Source: Enterococcus alishanensis (GTDB lineage Bacteria; Bacillota; Bacilli; Lactobacillales; Enterococcaceae). Taken from it: a stretch of DNA of 64,000 nt. Made by a program: the position numbers and the translations under genes. The stretch is taken from positions 1 to 64,000 of the forward strand of contig NZ_JAHUZB010000006.1 in NCBI RefSeq assembly GCF_019218635.1. The letters run 5' to 3'. Below the pieces are notes generated by a model. It saw only the letters and a list, made by a program, of their open reading frames with translations, was not told the DNA's origin and did no database searches. Shown one piece after another: positions 29,967-39,338 of the stretch (the first letter of the stretch is position 1; every line of letters starts with the position of its first letter).

Positions 29967-30450
29967 CTTCGTGTTCCTCCATATATTTTTCTAAATCGGC
30001 TGGCGCAATTTTTTCAATCATTTGGTCGATAAACAATTTACCATCTAAGTGATCAATCTCATGTTGGAAACAACGAGCTAGATATCCATAAGCAGTCACT
30101 TCCATTTGATCACCCTCACGATCGTAATAACGGATCGTAATTTCATCTGCTCGCTTGACCGTTCCAAAAGTTTCTGGAATCGATAGACAGCCTTCTACAT
30201 CAATTGTTTCCCCTTTTTTTTCGATAATTTCAGGATTAATCAGATCAAAGCGGTCGCCCTCTTCGATTTCAACTACCGCAATCCGTAAGTTACGTCCAAC
30301 TTGTGGTGCCGCGATGCCAATCCCATCATGAGCCAGCATTGTTTCATACATATTATCTAATAAATCAATCAATTCGTCCGTCATATAAGGGACTTCTTCC
30401 GCAACTTTTCTTAATTTATCATCCGGATGCAGTAAAATTGGTAAACGCAT
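29959..30450 (-). CDS. def: Peptide deformylase
   Basis: Removes the formyl group from nascent proteins. At 163 residues it has the three motifs [18 protein letters not shown] (metal Cys) and [10 protein letters not shown] (metal His pair). The short form and EGCLSIP point to the operon-linked type I enzyme. The start [11 protein letters not shown] at 30448-30450 is supported by AAAGGAGA; an earlier in-frame ATG at 30481-30483 overlaps the priA end and has no site. Confidence 0.95.
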   Translation of the reverse strand: MRLPILLHPDDKLRKVAEEVPYMTDELIDLLDNMYETMLAHDGIGIAAPQVGRNLRIAVVEIEEGDRFDLINPEIIEKKGETIDVEGCLSIPETFGTVKRADEITIRYYDREGDQMEVTAYGYLARCFQHEIDHLDGKLFIDQMIEKIAPADLEKYMEEHEDD

Positions 30451-30460
30451 ATTTTCTCCT

Positions 30461-32860
30461 TTAAATAAAATACATCGGTTCATTGTCTAAGGCAATTAAC
30501 AGTCCTTGTCGTTGATCCTTTTGACTCGTCTGTAAAATGTCTTCCAGCACCGCATGTAAATTAGGTTCGTGTTTATATTTAATAATCATTTGGTAATAGT
30601 AACGATTTTTAATCCGCATAATAGCCGCCGGAGAAGGTCCTAGCACAATACTTTGAGGACTAAGCGAACTTTTTAGTTGTTCCGCCAATTGGAAAGCCTT
30701 TTGGGCTGCTTTGATTTCTTCTTGGTGAGAAACGGTTACTTTGACAGTGAAATAATAGGGCGGATAAGCTGTCTGATGGCGCATCCGCATTTCCATTTGA
30801 TAGAACTTTTCATAGTCATGTTCTTTTGCCAACTGAATTGTATAATGCTCCGGATTAAAGGTTTGAATGACTACTTCACCGGCTTTTGCACCCCGGCCTG
30901 CACGACCGCTAACTTGGGTAAGTAATTGGAAAGTCCGCTCGCTAGCTCGAAAGTCAGGTAAATTTAAAGCCGTATCGGCATTCAAAACACCTACTAACGT
31001 TACATTAGGATAATCCAGTCCTTTCGCAATCATTTGCGTCCCTAGTAAAATATCAGCCTCTTTATTTTCAAAAGCAGTTAAGATTTTTTCGTGAGCTCCT
31101 TTACGGCGTGTCGTATCGACGTCCATTCGTAAAATTCGTGCCTCTGGAATGAGCTGTTCTAACTCTTCTTGGACTTTTTCGGTACCTGTACCAAAATAAC
31201 GAATTTTATCTTTGCCACAATTGGGACAGCGATGAGGAATTCCTTCTTCATGTCCACAATAATGACAACGCATCGTTTTCGTATCCATATGTAAAGTTAA
31301 CGAAATATCACAATTGGGGCAAGGTAAAACATAGCCACAATCCCGACACATCACAAAGGAAGAATAGCCACGGCGGTTTAATAGTAAAACACTTTGTTCA
31401 CCCTTAGTTAAGCGATCTCGAATTTTCATTTCTAAACTGGCTGAAAACGCCGAATTCAAGCGATTTTTCATTTCTTCCCGCATATCAATAATTTCTGTTT
31501 GCGGTAAGGTAGCTTGCGGATTGGCTCTTTTGGTTAACGTTAATAATTGATAAACACCTTTTTGGCTCCGGGCCCGCGATTCTAGTGAGGGTGTTGCTGA
31601 ACCTAAAATGACAGGACAATGATGAAATTTTCCTCGCCAAATAGCTAAATCTCTGGCATGATAGCGAGGTGTTTCATCTTGTTTATAACTTGTTTCATGT
31701 TCTTCATCAATAATAATTACACCCAGATTGGTTAGCGGAGCAAAAACTGCTGAACGAGCGCCCACAACAACTTGAGCTTCGCCCCGTTCTAGTTTACGCC
31801 ATTCATCATACTTTTCACCTTGTGATAAACCACTATGTAAAACTGCAACAGCTGAGCCAAAACGCGATTTAAAGCGGGTCACCATCTGAGGTGTCAAAGA
31901 AATTTCCGGTACTAACATCATGGCTGTTTGTTGCTTTTTCAAAACATCAGCAATTACTTGTAAATAAACTTCTGTTTTACCACTACCGGTGACTCCTTCT
32001 AGTAAAAATGTCCGGTGTTCCTCTGTTTGAACCTTCTCAGTTATCGCTTGATAAGCAGTTTGCTGTTCATCATTTAATTTAATCGCCGTGGTTTTTTGAA
32101 AATCTCTTTCAGCAAAAGGATCACGATAGGTTTCGATTTCTTCAAAAGCCAACCAGCCTTTTTCTTCAGCTTGATTTAAAATACTCAAACTAAAATTTTC
32201 TTTAACCTCTTTGACAGCAATTTTCTCTGCTTCTGACAAATTAGCTAAATAATCTAACAATGCCAGTTGTTTTTTTGCACCTTTGCGGATCGTTGCAACC
32301 AATTCGTCTTTTGCTGATAAATCAAAAGTCCGTTTGAGATAACGTGTAGTTTTTACTTTATTTTTGGTATGAACTTCATACCGCAGTTCAACCAAGCCAT
32401 CCTCTCGTAATTGAGCCATTTCTTTTAACCAACCATTATTTTGTGCTTCATCAAAATCAATAAAATCGCCGTTATTGAAATATTTTGCCTTTAATTCAGC
32501 AGCATCATTCAATAAGTATAAGCGTTTTTGGTAATTGGCTTTCATAACACTTGGCAACATGGTTTGTAGACAAGTAATTTTAAAAGCGAAAGTTGTTTCT
32601 TTCATATAGTCAGCTAATTGTAATAATTCTTCAGTTAAGACTGGCGCTAAATCTAACACTCGGGTAATTTCTTTTATGTTATCTGGTAACGGTTGTGGGG
32701 CTGGTTGAATCCCAATAACAAATCCTTGGAGTTGTCTAGAACCAAAACCAACTTCTACCCGCATACCTGGTATTACTTTCATTTGAGGCGGAATCAAGTA
32801 ACTGAAAGGTTGATCCGTCTGCATTGCTGGGACATCGACTATCACATCTGCTAAATTCAT
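30461..32860 (-). CDS. priA: Primosomal replication restart helicase PriA
   Basis: Reloads the replisome at collapsed forks. The 799 residues comprise an N-terminal DNA-binding domain, Walker A GVTGSGKTEVYL, the DEEH box (IIIDEEHETSYK), and a double zinc-binding cluster of eight cysteines (CRDCGYVLPCPNCD, then CHYCG and CPNCGKDK). Helicase motifs V and VI (QVSGRAGRG) follow. The start ATG has GGAGGCGG upstream. The coaBC gene that precedes priA in Bacillus is absent here. Confidence 0.97.
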   Translation of the reverse strand: MNLADVIVDVPAMQTDQPFSYLIPPQMKVIPGMRVEVGFGSRQLQGFVIGIQPAPQPLPDNIKEITRVLDLAPVLTEELLQLADYMKETTFAFKITCLQTMLPSVMKANYQKRLYLLNDAAELKAKYFNNGDFIDFDEAQNNGWLKEMAQLREDGLVELRYEVHTKNKVKTTRYLKRTFDLSAKDELVATIRKGAKKQLALLDYLANLSEAEKIAVKEVKENFSLSILNQAEEKGWLAFEEIETYRDPFAERDFQKTTAIKLNDEQQTAYQAITEKVQTEEHRTFLLEGVTGSGKTEVYLQVIADVLKKQQTAMMLVPEISLTPQMVTRFKSRFGSAVAVLHSGLSQGEKYDEWRKLERGEAQVVVGARSAVFAPLTNLGVIIIDEEHETSYKQDETPRYHARDLAIWRGKFHHCPVILGSATPSLESRARSQKGVYQLLTLTKRANPQATLPQTEIIDMREEMKNRLNSAFSASLEMKIRDRLTKGEQSVLLLNRRGYSSFVMCRDCGYVLPCPNCDISLTLHMDTKTMRCHYCGHEEGIPHRCPNCGKDKIRYFGTGTEKVQEELEQLIPEARILRMDVDTTRRKGAHEKILTAFENKEADILLGTQMIAKGLDYPNVTLVGVLNADTALNLPDFRASERTFQLLTQVSGRAGRGAKAGEVVIQTFNPEHYTIQLAKEHDYEKFYQMEMRMRHQTAYPPYYFTVKVTVSHQEEIKAAQKAFQLAEQLKSSLSPQSIVLGPSPAAIMRIKNRYYYQMIIKYKHEPNLHAVLEDILQTSQKDQRQGLLIALDNEPMYFI

Positions 32861-32936
32861 TTTTCCGCCTCCATTCTTATGTAGTGTACTAAATAATTAC
32901 AAATTTTTCGTAAAGTTGTGAAAAACTTTTTTTCAT

Positions 32937-32975
32937 AAAAAAGGGAGCTGGAATATTTTAACAACATCCCAGCTC
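32937..32975 (-). terminator. Terminator of rpoZ
   Basis: GAGCTGG/CCAGCTC stem with a long loop, followed on the minus strand by CCCTTTTTTA. It separates the yicC-gmk-rpoZ genes from priA. Confidence 0.75.
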
Positions 32976-32984
32976 ATTCTTTGA

Positions 32985-33284
32985 TTATTTTTCGTTGTTT
33001 ACACGGTTTTCAACTTCACGTTGTTCCCGTTCACTTTGTAAGCGGCGTTCTTCTGCTTCTAATTTCATTCGTTCACGTTTAATTTCTGGATGCGGATCAT
33101 TGATTACTGTGCCAGCATCAATTTCTTCTAATGCCTGGCCGACACTTTTAACAGATTCGAATGATTCAACCGTTGGCTGTGCTCCGGAATCTATTTCATG
33201 AGCTCTTTTACTAGCAAGAATCACTAATGAATACTTTGAATTTACTTTATCTAATAAAGTATCGATGGAAGGTTTTAACATCAT
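32985..33284 (-). CDS. rpoZ: DNA-directed RNA polymerase omega subunit
   Basis: A small subunit that stabilises the beta-prime subunit. At 99 residues, the conserved core is [31 protein letters not shown]. The charged, helical C-terminal extension ([20 protein letters not shown]) is usual in enterococci. It lies 5 bp after gmk, with AAAGGAGA before the first ATG. Confidence 0.95.
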   Translation of the reverse strand: MMLKPSIDTLLDKVNSKYSLVILASKRAHEIDSGAQPTVESFESVKSVGQALEEIDAGTVINDPHPEIKRERMKLEAEERRLQSEREQREVENRVNNEK

Positions 33285-33289
33285 AAGCT

Positions 33290-33916
<627 letters not shown>

Positions 33917-34007
33917 TCATAGTCTTTTTTAGCTAAGTTGTATTGTGCACTTTTTTTTCAAAGATTTCAAGTGGCATTTTGCTGTAAAGAGCGTCCTTTC
34001 GGAAAAC

Positions 34008-34889
34008 TTACTCGACATTTTGAATTTGTTCACGTATTTTTTCTAGAATCGTCTTTAATTGTACCACAATATCTTTGATTTGAATGGGACTCGACTTAGA
34101 ACCGATGGTATTCACTTCACGATTAATTTCTTGTAATAAAAAGTCTAACTCACGCCCAACAGGGATGTCTTTTTGTGAAAGTTCCGCTAATTTAGTCAAA
34201 TGAATAGTTAGACGATCCAATTCTTCGTGAATATCTCCTCGTTCCAATAAGATAGCCAATTCAGTCAACAAACGATCTTGATCGACTGTATTTCCAAGAT
34301 ATTCCTGCAATTTGGCTTCGTAACGCTTTTGATAATCTGCTTCGTAAAGGGTGACAAAAGATTTTAATTCTTCTACTAACTCAAAAACCTTTTGCTGATA
34401 ATCTACTAAGACTGTCAAAATACCAGTACCTTCTTGGCTGCGGCTGGCAATCAGTTGATCAAAAGCTTGCTCTGCAGCTTCAATCACTAAATCTGCTAAC
34501 GAATCTGAGTCCGTTTTTTGTTCCTCCAGCTTGATATAATCTGGTTGACCCACCAGCTTGATTAAAATATCTTCTGTCGATAAATTAATGGCCCCTATAT
34601 GTTTCGCACCTGCTTGCATTTTTTCAATCAATTCTGTAATCAGTGACCAATCAATCGCAACTTGTTTGGTACCGCTATTGATTGGTGTTAAATTTAAATA
34701 TAGTTCCACTCGTCCTCGCTGCACTTTTTCTTTGGCAATTTGCCGCAAAGCCGCTTCGTGAGGATTTAATTCTTTAGGTAGCCGAATTTGTAAATCTAAA
34801 AATCGATTGTTAACACTTTTTATTTCTAAAGATAATTCGTAAAAATCATTGCTAACAACTGCTTGGCCGTAGCCAGTCATACTTTTCAT
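34008..34889 (-). CDS. yicC: YicC/YloC family endoribonuclease
   Basis: At 293 residues it begins MKSMTGYGQAVVSNDFYELSLEIKSVNNRFLD, the YicC_N domain. The C-terminal DUF1732-type domain has VGRELDFLLQEINREVNTIGSKS. Bacterial YicC/YloC proteins have been reported as RNases. ATG at 34887-34889 is preferred over the adjacent TTG because GGAG lies eight bases upstream. Confidence 0.93.
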   Translation of the reverse strand: MKSMTGYGQAVVSNDFYELSLEIKSVNNRFLDLQIRLPKELNPHEAALRQIAKEKVQRGRVELYLNLTPINSGTKQVAIDWSLITELIEKMQAGAKHIGAINLSTEDILIKLVGQPDYIKLEEQKTDSDSLADLVIEAAEQAFDQLIASRSQEGTGILTVLVDYQQKVFELVEELKSFVTLYEADYQKRYEAKLQEYLGNTVDQDRLLTELAILLERGDIHEELDRLTIHLTKLAELSQKDIPVGRELDFLLQEINREVNTIGSKSSPIQIKDIVVQLKTILEKIREQIQNVE

Positions 34890-34901
34890 CAAGATAGCTC
34901 C

Positions 34902-35117
34902 TTACATTTTAGTTAACTGCTCTTTTAGTGCTTCGAATTCTTCATTGGATAAAGTAACTCCCTTACCCATTTTTTCATGATTTGGTGCCCAATCTCTTAA
35001 ATCAAACTTCGGTGGTCGCCCATTCCAGCTAATTAAATTTAGCTCTTTACGCCAGCCTTTGGGATTTTCTGATAAAACCACAATTTCTTCTACAATTTCA
35101 TAGCTAAAATCTGCCAT
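34902..35117 (-). CDS. YdbC-like PC4-type nucleic-acid-binding protein
   Basis: A 71-residue protein (MADFSYEIVEEIVVLSENPKGWRKELNLISWNGRPPKFDLRDW...). It resembles lactic acid bacterial YdbC, a compact dimer of the PC4 fold that binds single-stranded DNA. ATG at 35115-35117 was chosen because GGAGG is seven bases upstream; the earlier ATG sits one base after that site. It lies 12 bp upstream of yicC. Function beyond nucleic-acid binding is not evident. Confidence 0.82.
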   Translation of the reverse strand: MADFSYEIVEEIVVLSENPKGWRKELNLISWNGRPPKFDLRDWAPNHEKMGKGVTLSNEEFEALKEQLTKM

Positions 35118-35141
35118 GAGCATTCCTCCTCAAATAAAATT

Positions 35142-36638
35142 CTATAATTCTTCAATCATCAACGCGATCAATTGATAGCAATCAAAATAATTGGTTCTTT
35201 GGGCTCTGCCAAAATGCCAGCGCACCCGATCATTTAATTTTGCACCAACTTCCAGTTGATTTTTAATCGCTTTTTTAAAGGTATCTATATCATACACTTT
35301 AACTGGATCAACTTGTAATCTGGCGGCTAAATATTCTAAAATAACCAGACTGATTTCTTCAATCTCGGTTGCCTCACCAAAAAAATCACTAATTTTTTTT
35401 TGCAGTTCATTCAGAGAAACAATTGGCAATTGCTGGTTGGCTTTTTTCAAAAAGTCGCGACTAGCTTTTACAAAGTCTGTTTTTAAAGTAAAACAATAAC
35501 GTCGGCCTTTAAAATCACCTAAGCTTCGTTTTGCTTCTAAATAGCCTAGTTGCAAATTCTTTTGTGCCGTGTTTTTTTGGAAGATTAAAAAATCACCTAA
35601 ATTCCAATGACTTTTCAAACTGACATCGACAATCTCTTTTGAAAAAACCGGATGTTTGTTAAATCCTGGGCCTTTTACATCGATACTAATAAGCCTTGTA
35701 GCACCTAAAGAAACTGCCACATCCTGCGGTAGATTATTACGATAGCCACCATCAATATATTTATTGCCGTCAATTTCCGTTATAGCCATGACTGGAAAAA
35801 AACTAGAAGAAGCCAGCATCCACTGAATTTCTTGCTGTGGTTTATCTAACAAATTGACGATTGTTTCTTTAAACTGCGGAAGTTTGGTTGTCACAACATA
35901 AACAGGACATTTCAATGGTCCCTTGGCTAAGAATTTTTCCAACAGTTCTTTTAAGGGTGCTGTTGAAATTCCTCGTTGTTCCAACGACGCACTCACCAAT
36001 TGCTGAATTTGTTTTCTTTGAGTCGCATAATCAATATCTTCCGCTTTTTCAAAGGCCAATTCTAAGACTTGCTGAGTAGAAATTTGTTGCCATAATTTTT
36101 GCGCTGCTGAAAAATCCCCTTGTGCAATCAACGCGCCATTTAAGGCCCCAACTGATGTTCCCACAATAAAATCAAACTTGATTCTTTTTTCCAACAACGC
36201 TTGCCAAACACCTATTTGATAGGCTCCTCGGGCACCACCGCCCCCCAAAACTAAAGCCGTTTTATCAAACAATTCTTTTTGATAGCTCCCATTAACAAAA
36301 GTATAATTATAGTTTTGCAGTAAATCTGTCACAACGAGCTCTTCTGCTAGTTCCAATGAAATTTTTGAAATAAAGTGTCTACGAGCCGCTTGTTCAATCT
36401 GTTGCAACCCCTCACTAAGATTGAGATTGGCTAAAATTAAAATATTTTCAATTTTCCAGCTTTGGGCAGTTTGTTTTACCACTAGCCAAAGATCTTTATT
36501 AATAGCAAAGGCCTTCTCGTGTTTTACTGCGACTGAAAAAGTTTCTCGGCCTTTTTGATGAGAAGAAAAAAAGGGTAAAAGTAGTTTTGCTTCAGAAAAG
36601 TCAGCCATTATTAATTGCGAACCAAATACCTGCTTCAT
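35142..36638 (-). CDS. Patatin-like phospholipase with extra N-terminal domain
   Basis: At 498 residues, the patatin catalytic core starts near residue 130: oxyanion loop GGGGARGAYQIG, nucleophile elbow GTSVG, and catalytic Asp in YIDGGYRNNLP. A Ser-Asp dyad lipid acyl hydrolase is expected. About 125 N-terminal residues and about 150 C-terminal residues are outside the core and match nothing I recognise. No signal peptide is visible, so it is likely cytoplasmic. A strong AGGAGGAG precedes the ATG. Confidence 0.85.
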   Translation of the reverse strand: MKQVFGSQLIMADFSEAKLLLPFFSSHQKGRETFSVAVKHEKAFAINKDLWLVVKQTAQSWKIENILILANLNLSEGLQQIEQAARRHFISKISLELAEELVVTDLLQNYNYTFVNGSYQKELFDKTALVLGGGGARGAYQIGVWQALLEKRIKFDFIVGTSVGALNGALIAQGDFSAAQKLWQQISTQQVLELAFEKAEDIDYATQRKQIQQLVSASLEQRGISTAPLKELLEKFLAKGPLKCPVYVVTTKLPQFKETIVNLLDKPQQEIQWMLASSSFFPVMAITEIDGNKYIDGGYRNNLPQDVAVSLGATRLISIDVKGPGFNKHPVFSKEIVDVSLKSHWNLGDFLIFQKNTAQKNLQLGYLEAKRSLGDFKGRRYCFTLKTDFVKASRDFLKKANQQLPIVSLNELQKKISDFFGEATEIEEISLVILEYLAARLQVDPVKVYDIDTFKKAIKNQLEVGAKLNDRVRWHFGRAQRTNYFDCYQLIALMIEEL

Positions 36639-36667
36639 TTTTCTCCTCCTTTTTTAGTTAATTATAG

Positions 36668-36704
36668 CAAAAAAAATCAGAAATTTAGTTGGGCTAAATT
36701 TCCA
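36668..36704 (-). terminator. Terminator of the sortase gene
   Basis: A perfect AAATTTAG/CTAAATTT stem with a five-base loop is followed on the minus strand by eight U. Confidence 0.8.
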
Positions 36705-36710
36705 ATTTTT

Positions 36711-37427
36711 TTAGAAAGTTTTTTGTTCCATTTCAAATGCTCGCTTCATTTTTTTTGTAGCTTTTTTTATTGGAGTGGTTTTCTTTAAATCCCCTTGAAC
36801 AATAATTCGAGTGACACCATTCATCTCACCACAAGTAATCAAAGTAATTTGTTTTTTGCCAGGTGTTGTCTCGATGTACTCTACTTGAGTTGGCTGAACT
36901 CGTACTTTCAGACTCACTTTATATGTATAAATCTTTTTTAAATCAGTAATATAAACGATATTTCCAGCTTCAACATTTTCCAACGGTGTAAACAATAAAT
37001 CCTTCCGCGAAGCCCGGTGACTGGCTAACACATAATTACCTTTCCCCATTTTTTGATCTTCGGCCAACGTTCCCGCGCCATAAAGCAGCGCTTCATTAGA
37101 TAAACCTTTGAAGATTGGCAAACTTATTCCAACGCTTGGTACGGCGATGCCACCAATTACTGGCAAACGTTTATTACTTAGCTGCGCCCGCAAAACAGCT
37201 TCTGTACTAGCAGGTTCAACCGCATCAAAGTCAAAAGACGCATTAGCATTTTCATTTTTTCTTAGTTGGTCTTCATCGAGGTTGGAAATACCATAACGAT
37301 CCCCGTTTAATTGAATTAAAAAATCTTTGATTTGATTATTAAAAATCAAAGCCAATCCAACAATAAATAATAAAACTAAAAAGCTATTTAATAGCCAATT
37401 TCGCTTTTTCTTCTTAGTTTTCGTCAT
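36711..37427 (-). CDS. srtA: Class A sortase
   Basis: A membrane transpeptidase that anchors LPxTG proteins to peptidoglycan. At 238 residues it has a basic N terminus and a transmembrane helix at about 13-29. The sortase fold carries catalytic His in LASHRA, Cys in TLITCGEMNG and Arg in TRIIVQG. The C terminus has a 25-residue Lys-rich tail. No LPxTG substrate is encoded nearby, which fits a housekeeping SrtA. Confidence 0.92.
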   Translation of the reverse strand: MTKTKKKKRNWLLNSFLVLLFIVGLALIFNNQIKDFLIQLNGDRYGISNLDEDQLRKNENANASFDFDAVEPASTEAVLRAQLSNKRLPVIGGIAVPSVGISLPIFKGLSNEALLYGAGTLAEDQKMGKGNYVLASHRASRKDLLFTPLENVEAGNIVYITDLKKIYTYKVSLKVRVQPTQVEYIETTPGKKQITLITCGEMNGVTRIIVQGDLKKTTPIKKATKKMKRAFEMEQKTF

Positions 37428-37686
37428 TTTCCCACCTCATTTCGATTTAATCATAACATATTTTTTCAAGTTGTCCTATAGTCTACGACTTAAAATGAAA
37501 GCGATGTTTTATGAAAATATCATCGTTATCTTTTCAAAACAAGTAAGAATTTCACTAATTAATTCACACGGATTCAGCTCTTTTTTCTCTAATTTAAATA
37601 TATTTGTAATGTAATTTTAAAATAAAAGTTACAAGCTTTTTTTTGATGCATGAGGTAAAATAAAATTAACGAAAGAAAAAGGAAGC

Positions 37687-38466
37687 GTGAAGAGTGTGGC
37701 TGAAATGTTATTTGTATATATTGATACAACCAGTAATGCTGTTTTTTCTAAAGGGCTCTCACCACAAGATTTTGTTGAAGGGATCGTCCACCAGCCGGAA
37801 CATCTATTACTGTTAAATCCTGCAGCAAGCGCCGGCGAATTTGATTCTCACACCGGGTTAAAAATTATTAATGGTACTAATGCTGTCAGCAATTTTTTTA
37901 GTATCCGTCAATTGAATAGTCCCAGTGCAGCAAAATGGATTGATTTCACTGATCCAGCATTGCTAAAAGAATTATCTCCTTTAGAGATTTCTGAGTTGTT
38001 GTATTTTGGTCATATGAAGACCCACTTACATTCACCTTTTTTTTACAAACTTCAAAATAACTTTGTCTATTTTAATTTTGGTAACGATACAATGCGGGTT
38101 TATTATCGCTATTTAGATGAGTTCTATCGGATTTTGGCCAACAAGCTTAGTAAGATCGTTTTAGAAAAAAACAATTTTCGTAGAACACTTTTTGCTCGTG
38201 GTCCACAAGTTGCAAAATTGGATGGCGAAATTTTAAAACAACTTTATCCTTTCTTTCAAGAAGGAGCAATTTTTAATATTCCGCAAGAGCCAGTTGAAAA
38301 CCAACAATTCCACATTCCGATTTACTTATCAGATGAAAAAGGCTGGCGCCGTAGTCAAATCAACTTACGGAAAGAACAAAAAGTAGCTGAATTAACTTAT
38401 GATTTAAATAAAAAAATCTGGCATTTAGAGGTTGAAGATGATGATTTAGCCTTTTCATTCCACTAA
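37687..38466 (+). CDS. Conserved-looking protein of unknown function
   Basis: I do not recognise this 259-residue protein. It has no signal peptide or membrane segment. It is rich in aromatic residues in the middle (FFYKLQNNFVYFNFGNDTMRVYYRYLDEFYRIL) and ends acidic. Codon use resembles its neighbours. The start is uncertain: the frame opens at GTG 37687, with GTG 37696 and ATG 37705 as alternatives; AAGGA at 37679-37683 fits the first two best. It diverges from srtA across 259 bp and ends at a good terminator, so it is a monocistronic gene. Confidence 0.75.
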   Translation: MKSVAEMLFVYIDTTSNAVFSKGLSPQDFVEGIVHQPEHLLLLNPAASAGEFDSHTGLKIINGTNAVSNFFSIRQLNSPSAAKWIDFTDPALLKELSPLEISELLYFGHMKTHLHSPFFYKLQNNFVYFNFGNDTMRVYYRYLDEFYRILANKLSKIVLEKNNFRRTLFARGPQVAKLDGEILKQLYPFFQEGAIFNIPQEPVENQQFHIPIYLSDEKGWRRSQINLRKEQKVAELTYDLNKKIWHLEVEDDDLAFSFH

Positions 38467-38502
38467 AAACAATCTGGAAAAATATTTCTGGATTGTTTTT
38501 TT
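38466..38502 (+). terminator. Terminator of the 37687-38466 gene
   Basis: An AAAACAATC/GATTGTTTT stem, extended inward with G-U pairs, is followed by seven T. Confidence 0.8.
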
Positions 38503-38507
38503 GCAGC

Positions 38508-38534
38508 AAAAAAACGCCATCAGATGGCGTTTTT
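38508..38534. terminator. Bidirectional terminator, serves thiT
   Basis: A tight AAAACGCCAT/ATGGCGTTTT hairpin with A and T tracts on both sides sits between the convergent genes. Confidence 0.85.
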
Positions 38535-38538
38535 CCGA

Positions 38539-39126
38539 TTAATTAGTAGTTTTTTCTAATTTAGCTGCAGACTTTGGTAAAAATAATTGTGGTGTTTTTT
38601 TGGCAATGATGACAATTACAATGCTAGTAACCGCTCCTGTGGCAATAAAATTGATCCCATTAGTGACGAAAGAAAATAGTACTGGTCCCATGCCCCAAAC
38701 AGCATAGCTGCCCCAAAAGACAACACCGGCAACAAAATGCCAAAAGAAACGGGCAAAACTTCCAGCAAAACTTCCTAAAATGACACTTCTTGTTACGCCA
38801 CGACTATCTCCAGCAATTAAAGCCTGTTTTAAAGAGTCTGAAAAAAGTCCCGCAAAGCCTGCAAAAGTAAAGGCAATCGGATATTCAATCAAGACTTGCG
38901 GTACGCTTAAGAAAAAAACATTCCCCATTGGAAAATGTAAAATCCCCCAAATGAATGCTGCGATTAAGCCAGCCTTCAAGCCTCTTCGTAAAGCGAAAAT
39001 AGTTAATGGAATCATTCCTAACGAAACCGTTAAGCTACTACCAATGTTGGTTGGTACCATCGACAATAATAGTGATAATGCGGCAAAAATTGTAGCTTCC
39101 ATCATAATTCTAGTTCTTTCATGCAT
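38539..39126 (-). CDS. thiT: ECF thiamine transporter S component ThiT
   Basis: A membrane-embedded thiamine-binding subunit that works with the shared EcfAA'T module (not in this window). At 195 residues it has six hydrophobic segments. The substrate-site region WGILHFPMGNVFF and EYPIAFTFAGFAGLF are typical of ThiT/YuaJ, as is the C-terminal GAVTSIVIVIIAKK. The ATG at 39124-39126 sits seven bases after GGAGGAG. An upstream in-frame extension overlaps the riboswitch expression platform and is not coding. A TPP riboswitch controls it. Confidence 0.93.
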   Translation of the reverse strand: MHERTRIMMEATIFAALSLLLSMVPTNIGSSLTVSLGMIPLTIFALRRGLKAGLIAAFIWGILHFPMGNVFFLSVPQVLIEYPIAFTFAGFAGLFSDSLKQALIAGDSRGVTRSVILGSFAGSFARFFWHFVAGVVFWGSYAVWGMGPVLFSFVTNGINFIATGAVTSIVIVIIAKKTPQLFLPKSAAKLEKTTN

Positions 39127-39133
39127 AAAAAAA

Positions 39134-39171
39134 CTCCTCCTTTTTTGAACATACAGCTCACAAAGGAGAAG
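39134..39171 (-). promoter_or_regulatory. thiT expression platform: terminator stem holding the Shine-Dalgarno
   Basis: On the minus strand, CTTCTCCTTT pairs with AAAGGAGGAG over ten positions (one G-U) and is followed at once by seven U and then the thiT ATG. The 3' arm is the ribosome binding site, so the same hairpin could terminate transcription or mask translation. Which one acts in vivo is not decidable from sequence. Confidence 0.7.
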
Positions 39172-39179
39172 CAACAGCT

Positions 39180-39280
39180 ATTACTTCTTCACAATTCCTA
39201 CGTTCGAATTACCGAAACAGGTTCTAGGGTTTAGAGTAGACTCAATCTCAGCCCGAAGGCTCCCCTTTGCGAAAGTATTA
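39180..39280 (-). ncRNA. TPP riboswitch (THI box)
   Basis: The minus strand carries the THI-box hallmarks in order: GGGGAGCC near 39264, CTGAGA at 39246-39251, and AACCTG at 39218-39223 followed by GTAGGAA near 39195. It lies directly upstream of thiT and ahead of a terminator/SD hairpin. High TPP should lower expression of the thiamine importer. Confidence 0.93.
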
Positions 39281-39298
39281 TTCTATTTTGACAAATTC

Positions 39299-39327
39299 AT
39301 TGTAACATAAGTTGAAAATTTCACCAA
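39299..39327 (-). promoter_or_regulatory. thiT promoter
   Basis: On the minus strand, TTGGTG (39322-39327) and TACAAT (39299-39304) are spaced by 17 bp, about 20 bp before the riboswitch. Confidence 0.6.
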
Positions 39328-39338
39328 TATTTTTACAA

